A stretch of 64,000 bases of DNA from contig NZ_JBAJII010000004.1 in the NCBI RefSeq assembly GCF_036867195.1, positions 1-64,000 on the forward strand, in the 5' to 3' direction. A program made the position numbers and the translations under genes. Positions 43,406 through 51,595 of the stretch are shown piece by piece. Numbering within the stretch: the stretch's first letter is position 1; every line of letters begins with the position of its first letter. This stretch comes from Arthrobacter sp. Soc17.1.1.1 (lineage in GTDB: Bacteria; Actinomycetota; Actinomycetes; Actinomycetales; Micrococcaceae). The notes below the pieces were generated by a model. That model ran no database searches, had not been told where the DNA came from, and worked only from the letters and a program-made list of their open reading frames with translations.

Positions 43406-43835
43406 GGTGTGTGCTCCTTGTGACAGGTGGGTGGGGGCCGGGGCCTGTGGTGACCAGTAGTGGCCCCTTTCCCCTCATGTTTTTTGCCTGCTGGCGAGCT
43501 CGCTCGCTCGTTCCCGACGGAGCACCGTGCAACCCGAAGGGCGCGGGCCTGCCAGGAACCTCGAAGGAAATAAGCGACGCAGGAGCGCCGTAGAGGTTCA
43601 TGGCCGGCCTGCGTCGCGTCAGCGATTGACGGTGTGGAGCGGGGACACATAATCCGCAAGGACAGCAGACAAAAAACATCAGGGTCGGGTGCGACGAAGG
43701 AGCGCCCGGGCCTCATCAGGCCGGAGCGAAGCGCAGGACCATTGCCCTGGTTGGAGCGCCAGCGACAATCCTGGGAAGCCTGTAGACCGCCGGCCGCCCG
43801 CGGCCGCCAGCCAACGGAACCCCAGCAACGACGAA

Positions 43836-43862
43836 GGGCCGACACCCATCAGGTGCCAGACC
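43836..43862 (-). terminator. Terminator-like hairpin in copy 2 of the long repeat
   Basis: Same hairpin as copy 1 (GGTCTGGCACC / GGTGTCGGCCC on the minus strand), but the T-run is replaced by TTCGTCG, so termination may be weaker. It follows the oxygenase gene ending at 43948. Confidence 0.55.
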
Positions 43863-43864
43863 TT

Positions 43865-43896
43865 ACTCACTTACTCAAATATTCATTCACTCATCG
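43865..43896. repeat. par-type octamer iterons at the end of long repeat copy 2
   Basis: ACTCACTT, ACTCAAAT, ATTCATTC and ACTCATCG in exact 8-bp phase. Fifth locus of this octamer family in the window. Confidence 0.75.
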
Positions 43897-43947
43897 GTGT
43901 CGACCAGGCGTAATGCGCGCGGTCGGGGCAGCAGTAGAGGCCGAGGC

Positions 43948-44895
43948 TCAGTCGAGCCAGTCCGGGCGGCCGGCGAGGCCGAGCCGGTAGCGCGCCGCAT
44001 CCACGGAGGGGCTATGCGGCCCGAGGGCCAGCTGGAAGGTCCGCAACTGCAAGCGGGTGCGCTGCAACCGGAGGCGATTGGTGAGCGAGCGGTCACCGCG
44101 GCCAGGCACCCCGGCGAAGGGTGCCACGGACGGGGAGATGACCAGCGCCCCGGCGCTTGCAATGCCGGCGTAGAAGAGCCGCTCGGCACGGTTCAACCCG
44201 TCCGGTGCGGAGAGGAAGGTCAGGAGCTCGGCGGGGACGGGTTCGAGGTCGGGTTCCAGCGCGCGCAGCGCCTCGTCGAGTTCCCGGCGGGTGACCGGCA
44301 GGTCTTCGGCGCCGAGGGTCCGGGCGCTGCGGGACCAGTCTGAGACGTAGGTGTCAGCCCAATCGCGGCCGAACCGCGGGGCCAGGTCGTGGCCTACGGC
44401 CTCGTGGGCGCCGAGGAAGGCATCCGTAAAGGCCAGGTGAACCCAGCGCAGCAAGGCGGGGTCGGAGGCGGAGTAGTCGCGGCCGTCGTCGGTGGTGCCG
44501 CGAACCCGCCCGTGCATGCGGCGGACTCGTGCTGAGTCCCGCTCGGCGAGTTCGACGGAGCCGAAGGTGGTGATGGTGAGCCAGCGCGCGGTCCCGGCGA
44601 GACGCGCCCAGGGATCGCTACGGTACGAGGAGTGCCGTGCGACCCCGGCCATCGCCAGCGGGTGTGCGCCTTGACCAAGGAGGGCCGCGACGCCGCCGAC
44701 CAAAGTGGACATACCGCCGTGGACTTGCCACACGACGCCGTCGGGTTCGAACAGCCCTGGCCCTTCGCCGACGAGGGCGATGTCGCGCACCCAGTCCGGC
44801 GCCCCCGTGGGGTCACCGGAGACCCGGGCGCGGAAAGCACTGCGGACGCGGTGGGACAACTCGGCGGGGCGCGGTATCGAGCTCACAGGCATCAT
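43948..44895 (-). CDS. MpaB-type oxygenase (DUF2236 family)
   Basis: 315 residues. HGGMSTLVGGVAALLGQGAH, GVARHSSYRSDPWARLAGTA, VRRMHGRVRG and YSASDPALLRWVHLAFTDAF are characteristic of the MpaB/latex-clearing-like DUF2236 oxygenases, whose conserved His and Arg/Lys bind b-type heme. It probably oxidises a hydrophobic substrate that cannot be named. Follows its own short promoter region; transcription ends near the long repeat. Confidence 0.85.
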   Translation of the reverse strand: MMPVSSIPRPAELSHRVRSAFRARVSGDPTGAPDWVRDIALVGEGPGLFEPDGVVWQVHGGMSTLVGGVAALLGQGAHPLAMAGVARHSSYRSDPWARLAGTARWLTITTFGSVELAERDSARVRRMHGRVRGTTDDGRDYSASDPALLRWVHLAFTDAFLGAHEAVGHDLAPRFGRDWADTYVSDWSRSARTLGAEDLPVTRRELDEALRALEPDLEPVPAELLTFLSAPDGLNRAERLFYAGIASAGALVISPSVAPFAGVPGRGDRSLTNRLRLQRTRLQLRTFQLALGPHSPSVDAARYRLGLAGRPDWLD

Positions 44896-44999
44896 GCTCC
44901 AACGCTAGGTCGACGACGACAGACACCCACGGACAGGAATCTACTACACAGCGTAGAACACGGACCTGACACGGCGATGGCAGAGAAAACCCTTCATGG

Positions 45000-45485
45000 T
45001 CAGAAGAGCGTTGGCGCTTCGGGGTTGGCGCCGATCAGCAGGAGCCGGATGATCGTTTCGTTCCAGCCGTGCTCGAGGAGGGCAGTACGCAGCTCGAGTG
45101 ACTGGGCATGGAACTGGACCCGGCCGATCCCGCGCCACCGGAAGGACGACGCGTTGGCGTGCCGTCCCTTCCGGGACCGGTCGAGCATGTTCAGCGCCTG
45201 AGTCCCTGGGACCAGGTGCGTTTCCGTCCCGGTACTGGCATGAACGCACAGCGGCACGTCGCAGACGTGCATAAGGATGATCCCGGGGTGCAGGGTTTCC
45301 CCGGTGAGGTCTTCGTAGGCGTAGCGTTGCGGCCGCAGGGCGCGTTGTCCGCCGTCGCGGGTGACCCAGAACCGTCCGTACCCGTCATCAGCGACGGCGC
45401 CGGTCCAGATCCAGCAGTCAGTCGGCCGCGGACCTCGGACGACTTTCTCCCAGAACCGGTCGGCCTCTCCCCTGCGCTGCCTCAT
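45000..45485 (-). CDS. HNH-type endonuclease-like protein
   Basis: 161 residues. RFWEKVVRGPRPTDCWIWTG, then DDGYGRFWV, and a Cys/His core LMHVCDVPLCVHAST match phage and plasmid HNH proteins (usual pattern DHxCxxxxCVNPxHL). Here the second His/Asn part is altered (CVHASTGTETHLV), so activity is uncertain. The C-terminal half is basic (LDRSRKGRHANASSF), followed by a helix. Possibly a small nicking or homing enzyme. Confidence 0.75.
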   Translation of the reverse strand: MRQRRGEADRFWEKVVRGPRPTDCWIWTGAVADDGYGRFWVTRDGGQRALRPQRYAYEDLTGETLHPGIILMHVCDVPLCVHASTGTETHLVPGTQALNMLDRSRKGRHANASSFRWRGIGRVQFHAQSLELRTALLEHGWNETIIRLLLIGANPEAPTLF

Positions 45486-45508
45486 CCTCTGCTACTTCCG
45501 CCGGTAGG

Positions 45509-45808
45509 TCATCGGACCCGGACTGGCCGGCCCGTGATTGGCCGGCGGCCCTCCATCCGTACCACCCACATGATGACGAGTGCGGCCGTTGCAGCGACCA
45601 TGGGCGGTCCCCACCAGGACGAGTCGGACAGGGCGACCACGACGAACCAGCAGGCGAACCAGAGCGCGACGGCCAGCGCGCCGGCGACCTGATTGCGGAT
45701 GCGCGGCGGGATTGGCAGGAGCAGCAGCGGGAGTCGGAGAATGGCTCGGCCGAAGAGGTAGCTGTAGCGGGTGCTCGAGGTGAGTAGCCAGCAAATGATT
45801 TTGATCAT
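45509..45808 (-). CDS. Small membrane protein (99 aa)
   Basis: Hydrophobic segments around ILRLPLLLLPIPPRI, VAGALAVALWFACWFVVVAL and PMVAATAALVIMWVV; basic ends. Sits between the resolvase and HNH genes on the same strand. Function unknown. Confidence 0.6.
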   Translation of the reverse strand: MIKIICWLLTSSTRYSYLFGRAILRLPLLLLPIPPRIRNQVAGALAVALWFACWFVVVALSDSSWWGPPMVAATAALVIMWVVRMEGRRPITGRPVRVR

Positions 45809-45869
45809 CGTCGTCTCCTGGCCGCCGGGCGATCGTGTCGAGCGGATTCAATCTGCATCGTCTAGGTCC

Positions 45870-46442
45870 TCACTTGGCTTTTTGGTGCCGGTACAAGGTG
45901 GCCCTGCTCCAGCCGACCAGGCGCGCGGCGTCTTCGGCGGTCACGCCTTTGGCGCGGGCTTCGGCAACGACGGCGAGCTTCGCGGCGATGACCTTCGGGT
46001 CGGAGGGTGGTCGGCCGAAGCGGGTCCCGTTTTGCCGGGCCGCGACGAGGCCCGCGTTGACACGTTCGACGATGAGCTCCCGCTCGTACTCCGCCAGGGT
46101 GGCCAGCATGTTCAGCATCAGCCGGCCCGTCGAGGTCTCCGGATCAATTCCATCTGACAGAGATCGGACCAGGATCCCCCGCTCCCGCAGCAGGTTCACC
46201 GTATTTAGGACGTCAATGAGCGACCGGCCCAGCCGGTCGACGCGCCAGACAATGACGGTGTCTCCCTCGTCGGCGTACTCGAGGAGCTTCTTCATCCCGG
46301 GCCGGTCGACCGCGGTCCTGCTGCCCGAGGTGACATCAGCGAAGACATCACGTTTCTGCACCCCGGCGGCGACAAGTGCGTCGAGCTGCAGCTTCGCGTC
46401 CTGAGCCGATGTACTCACGCGGGTATAGCCAAGATGCCTCAT
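45870..46442 (-). CDS. Serine recombinase (Tn3-type resolvase/invertase)
   Basis: 190 residues, full-length small serine recombinase. The catalytic Ser lies in GYTRVSTSAQD, followed by VWRVDRLGRSLIDVL, the long E helix (LMLNMLATLAEYERELIVER) and a C-terminal HTH (VTAEDAARLVGWSRATLYRH). It would resolve multimers or cointegrates. The upstream 160 bp carries TGTCTC/GAGACA repeats consistent with a res site. No Tn3 transposase is present in the window. Confidence 0.92.
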   Translation of the reverse strand: MRHLGYTRVSTSAQDAKLQLDALVAAGVQKRDVFADVTSGSRTAVDRPGMKKLLEYADEGDTVIVWRVDRLGRSLIDVLNTVNLLRERGILVRSLSDGIDPETSTGRLMLNMLATLAEYERELIVERVNAGLVAARQNGTRFGRPPSDPKVIAAKLAVVAEARAKGVTAEDAARLVGWSRATLYRHQKAK

Positions 46443-46605
46443 TCAAACAGTCTGCCTCACAAAGTGCTGGCGACACGACCGTTGAGACACTTTACGGTGA
46501 GGCGACTTTCCGAGACACCCAGAGCCCCGAAATCTAGGGGAAGTACTCAAGCTCGGAAATGGGCGACTGGTTGTCTCATAAAACTATAGTTTTTCGAGAC
46601 ACGAC
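46443..46605. promoter_or_regulatory. res-like recombination region upstream of resolvase
   Basis: The best subsite is at 46572-46601: TGTCTCA, a perfect 14-bp palindrome AAAACTATAGTTTT (46580-46593), then GAGACA. Further GAGACAC motifs occur nearer the gene (within GTTGAGACACTTTACGG and TTCCGAGACACCC). This arrangement of one strong dyad plus accessory half-sites is typical of resolvase res sites. Confidence 0.7.
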
Positions 46606-46845
46606 CAAAGGGCGGTTGAACTGAATAGGCGTTTCACTTGAGGTAGCCCTGCGCCCGTCTTCTTCGTCCCGGCTATACGTACGCTTCCCCGGCCTGGCGC
46701 GGCCGGCCGGTCCGGAACCCTGCGTGGTGTCAGTGGACGACCGGCTATCGGAACGGTACGCAGCAGTTCGTCGCTCGCTCGCGTCCACTGATTCGCGCGT
46801 GCGCCTTAGTCTCGTTGGGCTGCGCCGGTCGTGCGAAGCTTGATC

Positions 46846-47448
46846 ATGCGTATCGCCGATTTCCCTGTGCCAGATACTGCTGCCGCCCGTGGCGCTCAAT
46901 CGCTGGCGACCCAGTACCAGTCCACCGCGCTCACCGCTCACGCCGTCCGCTCCTGGCTCTGGGCCGAAGCGTTCGCCGTCGTCGAAGAGTTGCGGGACGT
47001 CGACCACGAACTCCTGTACGTTGCTGCACTCCTCCACGACATCGGCACCGTAACTGAGTACGACAACCACATCACCTCCTACGAGCACGCCGGCGGGCAC
47101 GTAGGGGTCGCGCTGACCGCCGGTGCAGGATGGTCCGCAACGCGCCGTCAACGTGTGCTTAACGTAATCGTGCGTCACAACTGGCCGACCGTAGATCCAG
47201 ATCTCGACGTTGAAGGGTACTTGCTCGAGACGGCCACCGGTTTAGACATCTCCGGTGACAGGCCGGACGCGCTTCCCGAGGAGTTCCTTCGCGAGGTGCT
47301 CGCCGTGCACCCGCGCGGCCGCCTCGCGCAAGAGTTCGGCGCGTGTGTCATCGATCAGGCCGAGCGGAAGCCGACGACGGCCGCCCGACGCATCGTTGAC
47401 GGTGGTGTCGTCCGCAAGCTGAAGGAGAACCCGCTCGAGCGGCTTTAG
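46846..47448 (+). CDS. HD-domain phosphohydrolase-like protein (cyanamide hydratase-like)
   Basis: 200 residues from ATG 46846. HD signature ELLYVAALLHDIGTV, with upstream His in TAHAVRSWLWAEAF and downstream SYEHAGGHVG and IVRHNWP, giving the set of metal ligands. Resembles cyanamide-hydratase-type HD proteins. Substrate unknown. Stands alone, divergent from the resolvase. Confidence 0.85.
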   Translation: MRIADFPVPDTAAARGAQSLATQYQSTALTAHAVRSWLWAEAFAVVEELRDVDHELLYVAALLHDIGTVTEYDNHITSYEHAGGHVGVALTAGAGWSATRRQRVLNVIVRHNWPTVDPDLDVEGYLLETATGLDISGDRPDALPEEFLREVLAVHPRGRLAQEFGACVIDQAERKPTTAARRIVDGGVVRKLKENPLERL

Positions 47449-47569
47449 CGATACTGGCCGGAAGACTCTAGTTTATGTGACTGAGCTAACGACTATCAGG
47501 TATCGCTAATCCAGCCGTGCGCTGTCTGGTGGCCGATCGGTTACCGGGCACTCTCCTGCAGGGGAGCTT

Positions 47570-48061
47570 TTAGTGGTCGAGTGATGCAAGAAGTGCGGCG
47601 AGGGTGTTCTGCTGCTCGGTAGTGAGTACTTTAAGGAACTCGCGCTCGACGGCTACATGGTCGGGAAGGATGCTGTCGACGATCTCGCGGCCCGTGTCGG
47701 TGAGATGGACAAGTTTCCCTCGTCCGTCGTGCTGGTTCGCGATGCGTTCGATCAGCCCGTCGGCCTCGAGCTTGTTCAAGCGCTGAGCGATCGCGCTCGA
47801 GGTGACCATCGAGGTTCCTACTAGGTCCTTCGGACTCAACGAATAGGGGTCTCCGGAACGGCGCAGAGTTGCCAGCACGTCAAAGGTAGGTGCATCAATT
47901 CCGTGGGCTGCGAAATTCTCGGACAGCCGGACCTCGATCCTGCGCGCTACCCGGGAGAGACGACCGATGACGGCCATCGGGCTCACGTCAACATCTGGGC
48001 GTTCACGCGCCCACTGCTCGAGCACGCCTGCCACATGATCCTGAGCTTCTGACCGGGTCAT
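47570..48061 (-). CDS. MarR family transcriptional regulator
   Basis: 163 residues: winged helix with APTFDVLATLRRSGDPYSLS, SSAIAQRLNKLEADGLIER (recognition helix) and wing NQHDGRGKLVHLTDTGR. Divergent from an EamA transporter with a perfect 13-bp inverted repeat between them, so it likely represses both and responds to a small molecule that the transporter exports. Confidence 0.92.
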   Translation of the reverse strand: MTRSEAQDHVAGVLEQWARERPDVDVSPMAVIGRLSRVARRIEVRLSENFAAHGIDAPTFDVLATLRRSGDPYSLSPKDLVGTSMVTSSAIAQRLNKLEADGLIERIANQHDGRGKLVHLTDTGREIVDSILPDHVAVEREFLKVLTTEQQNTLAALLASLDH

Positions 48062-48080
48062 AGGAGCAGCCTAGTCAGAA

Positions 48081-48115
48081 GCTAAGCACTAAGATAGTTT
48101 TGCTTAGTGCTTAGC
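48081..48115. promoter_or_regulatory. MarR operator, perfect 13-bp inverted repeat
   Basis: GCTAAGCACTAAG and CTTAGTGCTTAGC separated by 9 nt. It lies between the divergent genes and overlaps the GTG start of the transporter gene, with TAAGAT as a possible -10 box. Confidence 0.85.
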
Positions 48116-49015
48116 AATCGGTGGATGGTCCTACTCCTGACAGCTGTCGCTCCTTGCGTGTGGGGGACGACGTACATCATCACCTCTGAGCTGCTGCCCC
48201 CTGACAGGCCGCTCCTGGCCGCAGCTCTCCGCTCCCTCCCGGCTGGGGTGCTGTTGGTGGTCCTGGTCCGCAAGCTCCCGCAGGGGAGCTGGTGGTGGCG
48301 CTCCAGTGTCCTGGGAGTCCTGAACATCGGGGTGTTTTTCGCGCTGCTGTTCATCGCCGCCTATCGGCTACCCGGTGGAGTCGCCGCAACCATCGGAGCC
48401 GTCCAACCACTCCTGGTCGCGGTCCTGGCCGCCGGCTGGCTCGGGGAGAAACTGACACGGACGAAACTTACCGCCGGGGTCACCGGCCTGGTGGGTGTCG
48501 CGTTGCTCGTCCTGCAAGCCCAGGCCCGACTCGACCTTTTGGGCGTGGTCGCCGCCCTCGGAGGCGCGGTAGCTATGGCCTGCGGCGTGGTCCTGACGAA
48601 GAAATGGGGTAGACCTGACACGCTGCTGGCTACCACGTCCTGGCAGCTCGTCGCAGGCGGGCTCTTCCTCACTCCAATCGCCTTCCTGATCGAAGGTCCG
48701 CCACCGGCGGATCTGACGCTGCCCAACCTTCTCGGTTACCTCTACCTCGGGATCATCGGCACCGCCCTGGCTTATACGCTCTGGTTCCGAGGCGTCCACC
48801 TCCTACCGGCATCGACCACCGCGATACTCGGCCTCCTCAGCCCACTCGTAGCAACCCTGGCAGGATGGGCCCTTATCAACCAGGACCTGACCCCCGGGCA
48901 GCTCCTCGGCGCCGCCATCATCCTCGGCACCCTTGCCCTGAGCGCACTCCGAACACCCCGTAGCGTCGCACCAACCTCTCAACACGTTGCCTCGACAACA
49001 GGCAACGGACGCTAA
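48107..49015 (+). CDS. EamA/DMT family transporter
   Basis: About 300 residues with ten hydrophobic helices and the two-repeat EamA layout (APCVWGTTYIITSELLPP at the start; ALAYTLWFRGVHLLPASTTA in the second half). Probable exporter of amino acids, metabolites or drugs. GTG 48107 lies within the MarR operator; ATG 48125 is the alternative. If the -10 at about 48090 is real, the mRNA would be nearly leaderless. Confidence 0.9.
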   Translation: MLSNRWMVLLLTAVAPCVWGTTYIITSELLPPDRPLLAAALRSLPAGVLLVVLVRKLPQGSWWWRSSVLGVLNIGVFFALLFIAAYRLPGGVAATIGAVQPLLVAVLAAGWLGEKLTRTKLTAGVTGLVGVALLVLQAQARLDLLGVVAALGGAVAMACGVVLTKKWGRPDTLLATTSWQLVAGGLFLTPIAFLIEGPPPADLTLPNLLGYLYLGIIGTALAYTLWFRGVHLLPASTTAILGLLSPLVATLAGWALINQDLTPGQLLGAAIILGTLALSALRTPRSVAPTSQHVASTTGNGR

Positions 49016-49041
49016 CCCATCCTCAATCGCATCGCCTCGCA

Positions 49042-49482
49042 CTAAGGCACTCGTCTGCCGTCGTAGCCATGTATCAAGCCGAGGCGAGCGAGCGAAACAT
49101 AGGGTGCGTACCAGTCGATGGATTGCTCTGATAGCCACGCTGTCAGTTCTTCGAGCGTGGCGAACCAGGGGTCCGGGTCGTGGTCTCCGGGGCCTGCCAG
49201 CGCTTCGTCGGTGATGAAGTAGTCGGTGGCGAAGTCGAAGTCCTTCGGCTCATAGGATCGGTCCAGGTCAGCCTCGCCGTATACGTGAATGAGAAGGTCG
49301 TGGCCGATATAGGGACCGCTCATCACTCTGCCGGCGAACTCACGCCGTCCATCAACGAGTCCTTCCCAGGACGGGCCATAGCCGTAATCAGGCATCGGTT
49401 GGGCTTCCAGTTCCAGCAGGCGAGCTTTCCGAACGCGCCACTCGCGACTGAGCTTCAGCTTGAGCCCCCACCATTTCCACAT
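49042..49482 (-). CDS. Hypothetical protein (146 aa)
   Basis: Soluble, Trp/Asp-rich, with a basic N-terminus (MWKWWGLKLKLSREWRVRK) and motifs such as GPYIGHDLLIHVYGEADLD and DPDPWFATLEELTAWL. Looks like a folded single-domain protein. Convergent with the EamA gene. No family recognised. Confidence 0.65.
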   Translation of the reverse strand: MWKWWGLKLKLSREWRVRKARLLELEAQPMPDYGYGPSWEGLVDGRREFAGRVMSGPYIGHDLLIHVYGEADLDRSYEPKDFDFATDYFITDEALAGPGDHDPDPWFATLEELTAWLSEQSIDWYAPYVSLARLGLIHGYDGRRVP

Positions 49483-49755
49483 CGCTCAATCATGAGCCAT
49501 CGCATCACTCCATGATTGAGCACGGAAAAGTCGTACCTGGCTCTTCACGGATGAGGGTGTAGTGGTCGGCGCTCGGTGCGCGTTGCTGAAGTACGTCGCA
49601 ACAATCCATAGAGGATCGCGCCCCAGGGCAAATCGGGTGGTGGGGGCCGACTACATGGACTACCTACATTCCAGGGTCGACGACCACGCGTAGGACTGAA
49701 CCCGGCATCTAAGCCGGACACCATGTCCTGTGCAGGTGTATGTCGTGATGTGTTC

Positions 49756-50703
49756 TTAGGCGAGGGCGCGGGCGACGTCGTAGCTGGCTGATTTGGCGAG
49801 GTTGTTGCGTGCCCGGTCGTATCCGCGGGTGGTGCGGGGGTCGGCGTGGCCCATGCTGTCCTGGAGTGCGTGGAGGCTGGTGCCGGTGTCGAGGGCGATG
49901 GTCGCGAAGGTGTGCCGGAGGCTGTGAGGACTGATTCGCCCTTCAATACCGGCCTTCTGTGCCAGGCGCCCGATGGTGCGGAAGGCCTCGCTGCGCTGCC
50001 ATGACTTCCCCGTGCTGGTAGTAAATAACGGCTGCCTCACCAGGTAGGCGGTGCCGGGCCCGTGGACGTGGATGAGCTCGGCCCCGCTGGTCTCGAGGTA
50101 CTCGTTCACGGCGACGGCGGCCGGCGCGGGGACGGCGACCTTCGCAGCCTTGCCGCCTTTGCGCCGGATGGTCAAAGTCCGATGCCCGGCGTCGTGCCCG
50201 TAGTCGGTGGTGCTCGCGCCTAACGCCTCCCCCACTCTGATTCCAGTGAACAGCAGTAGGGCTACTAGAGCGTGCGATCGCGGGCCGTCGACACGGGCAA
50301 CAGCAAGCAACGCCCGTGCCTGATCTCGGGTGAGGCCCTGGGCGGAGCTGTGGTCGGCATCGACGGCCGGCCGGGTGACGGTGGCGACCGGGTTCAGGGC
50401 TGTCACGCCATCAGCCATCGCATACCGGTAGTAGCTCGACAGGGCGGCGAGGGTTCGGGCGATGGTGGACGGGGCCCCGGTGAGGGTGTGCCGGTAGCCG
50501 TCGACGTGGACCCGGCGGACGGTGAGCAGGTCGAAACCCATGGCGTCCAGCCACGTGCAGTAGTCAACGAGATCTCGGGTGTACGCGACGAGTGTGTGGT
50601 GGGAGGTCTGTGCGAGTTGCCACGCGGCGATACTACTGGCGTGTCGCTCCCGGTTTGGAACGGGCACGCTGGTATAGGCATCAGTCAAAACTAGGTCGCT
50701 CAT
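49756..50703 (-). CDS. Tyrosine recombinase (XerC/D-like)
   Basis: 315 residues. The N-terminal core-binding domain (SHHTLVAYTRDLVDYCTWLD) is followed by a catalytic domain with LFTGIRVGEALG (Arg I), RRKGGK (Lys), SPHSLRHTFATIA (His-x-x-Arg) and GHADPRTTRGYDRAR (His and nucleophile Tyr). The length is that of Xer proteins. A dif-like site lies 6 bp upstream of its ATG (50703), so it probably resolves plasmid dimers at that site or integrates DNA there. The start at 50703 is preferred over 50757 because the longer frame would translate the dif-like site. Confidence 0.9.
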   Translation of the reverse strand: MSDLVLTDAYTSVPVPNRERHASSIAAWQLAQTSHHTLVAYTRDLVDYCTWLDAMGFDLLTVRRVHVDGYRHTLTGAPSTIARTLAALSSYYRYAMADGVTALNPVATVTRPAVDADHSSAQGLTRDQARALLAVARVDGPRSHALVALLLFTGIRVGEALGASTTDYGHDAGHRTLTIRRKGGKAAKVAVPAPAAVAVNEYLETSGAELIHVHGPGTAYLVRQPLFTTSTGKSWQRSEAFRTIGRLAQKAGIEGRISPHSLRHTFATIALDTGTSLHALQDSMGHADPRTTRGYDRARNNLAKSASYDVARALA

Positions 50704-50708
50704 CGTAT

Positions 50709-50736
50709 CCACATCATAAGAGACATTATGATGTGT
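50709..50736. other. dif-like Xer recombination site
   Basis: CCACATCATAA, a 6-bp centre GAGACA, then TTATGATGTGT: two 11-bp arms with the CATAA/TTATG inner ends typical of dif and plasmid cer/psi cores, with 10 bp perfectly symmetric. It lies immediately upstream of the tyrosine recombinase gene. Confidence 0.75.
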
Positions 50737-50759
50737 TTCCTGAGCGTCATCTGGCAATC

Positions 50760-51120
50760 ACAGGGAGTTGCTATTTTTGCCCTGAAACTCTTGACTGACG
50801 TGCTGGTCTCCCTGTAAGGCTCCTCGTAGGTGGAAGAGGTATCGAGGGTATTGGAAATTCATAATCTCGAAATACCTGTGCTTATCCGGTGCCACCCCTG
50901 TCGTCGACTCCGCAACCACGATGCGGAACACCACGTCCCTTCGAGGTAGGTAGTTGTCTCATGTCCACGCTCCTCGACATCTTCGGGACTGTGGGTTTTA
51001 CGGTGTTTCTGGCCCGAGGCTTCGCGCGCGAACGTAGCAAGAAAGGCGCCGTCGTGACGACATAGGATCTTGTGAGTCCATTAGAAATCGAACGAGGATC
51101 GGTCGGCGGAGGCGGCCGCT
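50760..51120. other. Intergenic region between recombinase and transposase remnant
   Basis: About 360 bp without a convincing gene. A 34-codon frame at about 50960 (MSTLLDIFGTVGFTVFLARG) is too short to call. AT-richer than its surroundings near the dif-like site. Confidence 0.4.
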
Positions 51121-51482
51121 GCGGCTGAGCTCGTGCTCATGGCCAACGAACAGGGCTTGGCGCTAACCGGCCCTGACGCGCTGCTGGAACTGTCGACGAA
51201 GAATGTGCTCGAGACAGCGCTGAACAACGAACGCACCGCGCCCGCTCGGGCGCAACAAGCATCGCCCTGACCCCGACCGCACATCGGGCAACGTCCGTCA
51301 CGGGACGCGTCCGAAGACCGTGTTAACGGAAAGCGACCGCGGAAGTCACGATCGAAGTCCTGTGGAATCGCGACGGGTCTTTCGAACTCCAGATCGTGAA
51401 GAGACGACAACACCGCCTGAACTGGGTCGAGGAAGCTGTGTTGTCGTTGCACGCCAACGGTCTCACAACAGGTGAGCTCAGG
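51121..51482 (+). pseudogene. Degenerate IS256 (mutator)-type transposase fragment
   Basis: Three successive plus-strand frames encode pieces of an IS256-type transposase N-terminal half: AELVLMANEQGLALTGPDAL from 51121, KHRPDPDRTSGNVRHGTRPK from 51257 and AEVTIEVLWNRDGSFELQIV from 51339, then RLNWVEEAVLSLHANGLTTG. At least two frameshifts and loss of the DDE-bearing C-terminal half make it non-functional. It marks an old insertion beside the recombinase. Terminal repeats were not identified. Confidence 0.8.
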
Positions 51483-51595
51483 GTCAAGTCCTTGATGTTC
51501 ATCATGTTGGGTTTTTCGGGCCCCGTACAGGCGCTAGGCTGATCGGACCGAGGGTCTAGAAACGGGCCGTGGTCACCATCTCCTTAAGGTCACCC

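Larger units (their letters stand above)
43624..43896. repeat. Long non-coding direct repeat, copy 2
   Basis: About 273 bp, imperfect copy of 40954-41217. The two copies flank a 2.4-kb segment holding the 79-aa, 71-aa and 61-aa proteins and the DUF4192 gene. The hairpin and iterons are at the same end in both copies. Confidence 0.75.

Noticed and set aside
49545..49946. Minus-strand frame of 133 codons downstream of the tyrosine recombinase
   Set aside because: Ser/Pro/Thr-rich product overlapping the 3' end of the recombinase in another frame; typical high-GC shadow.
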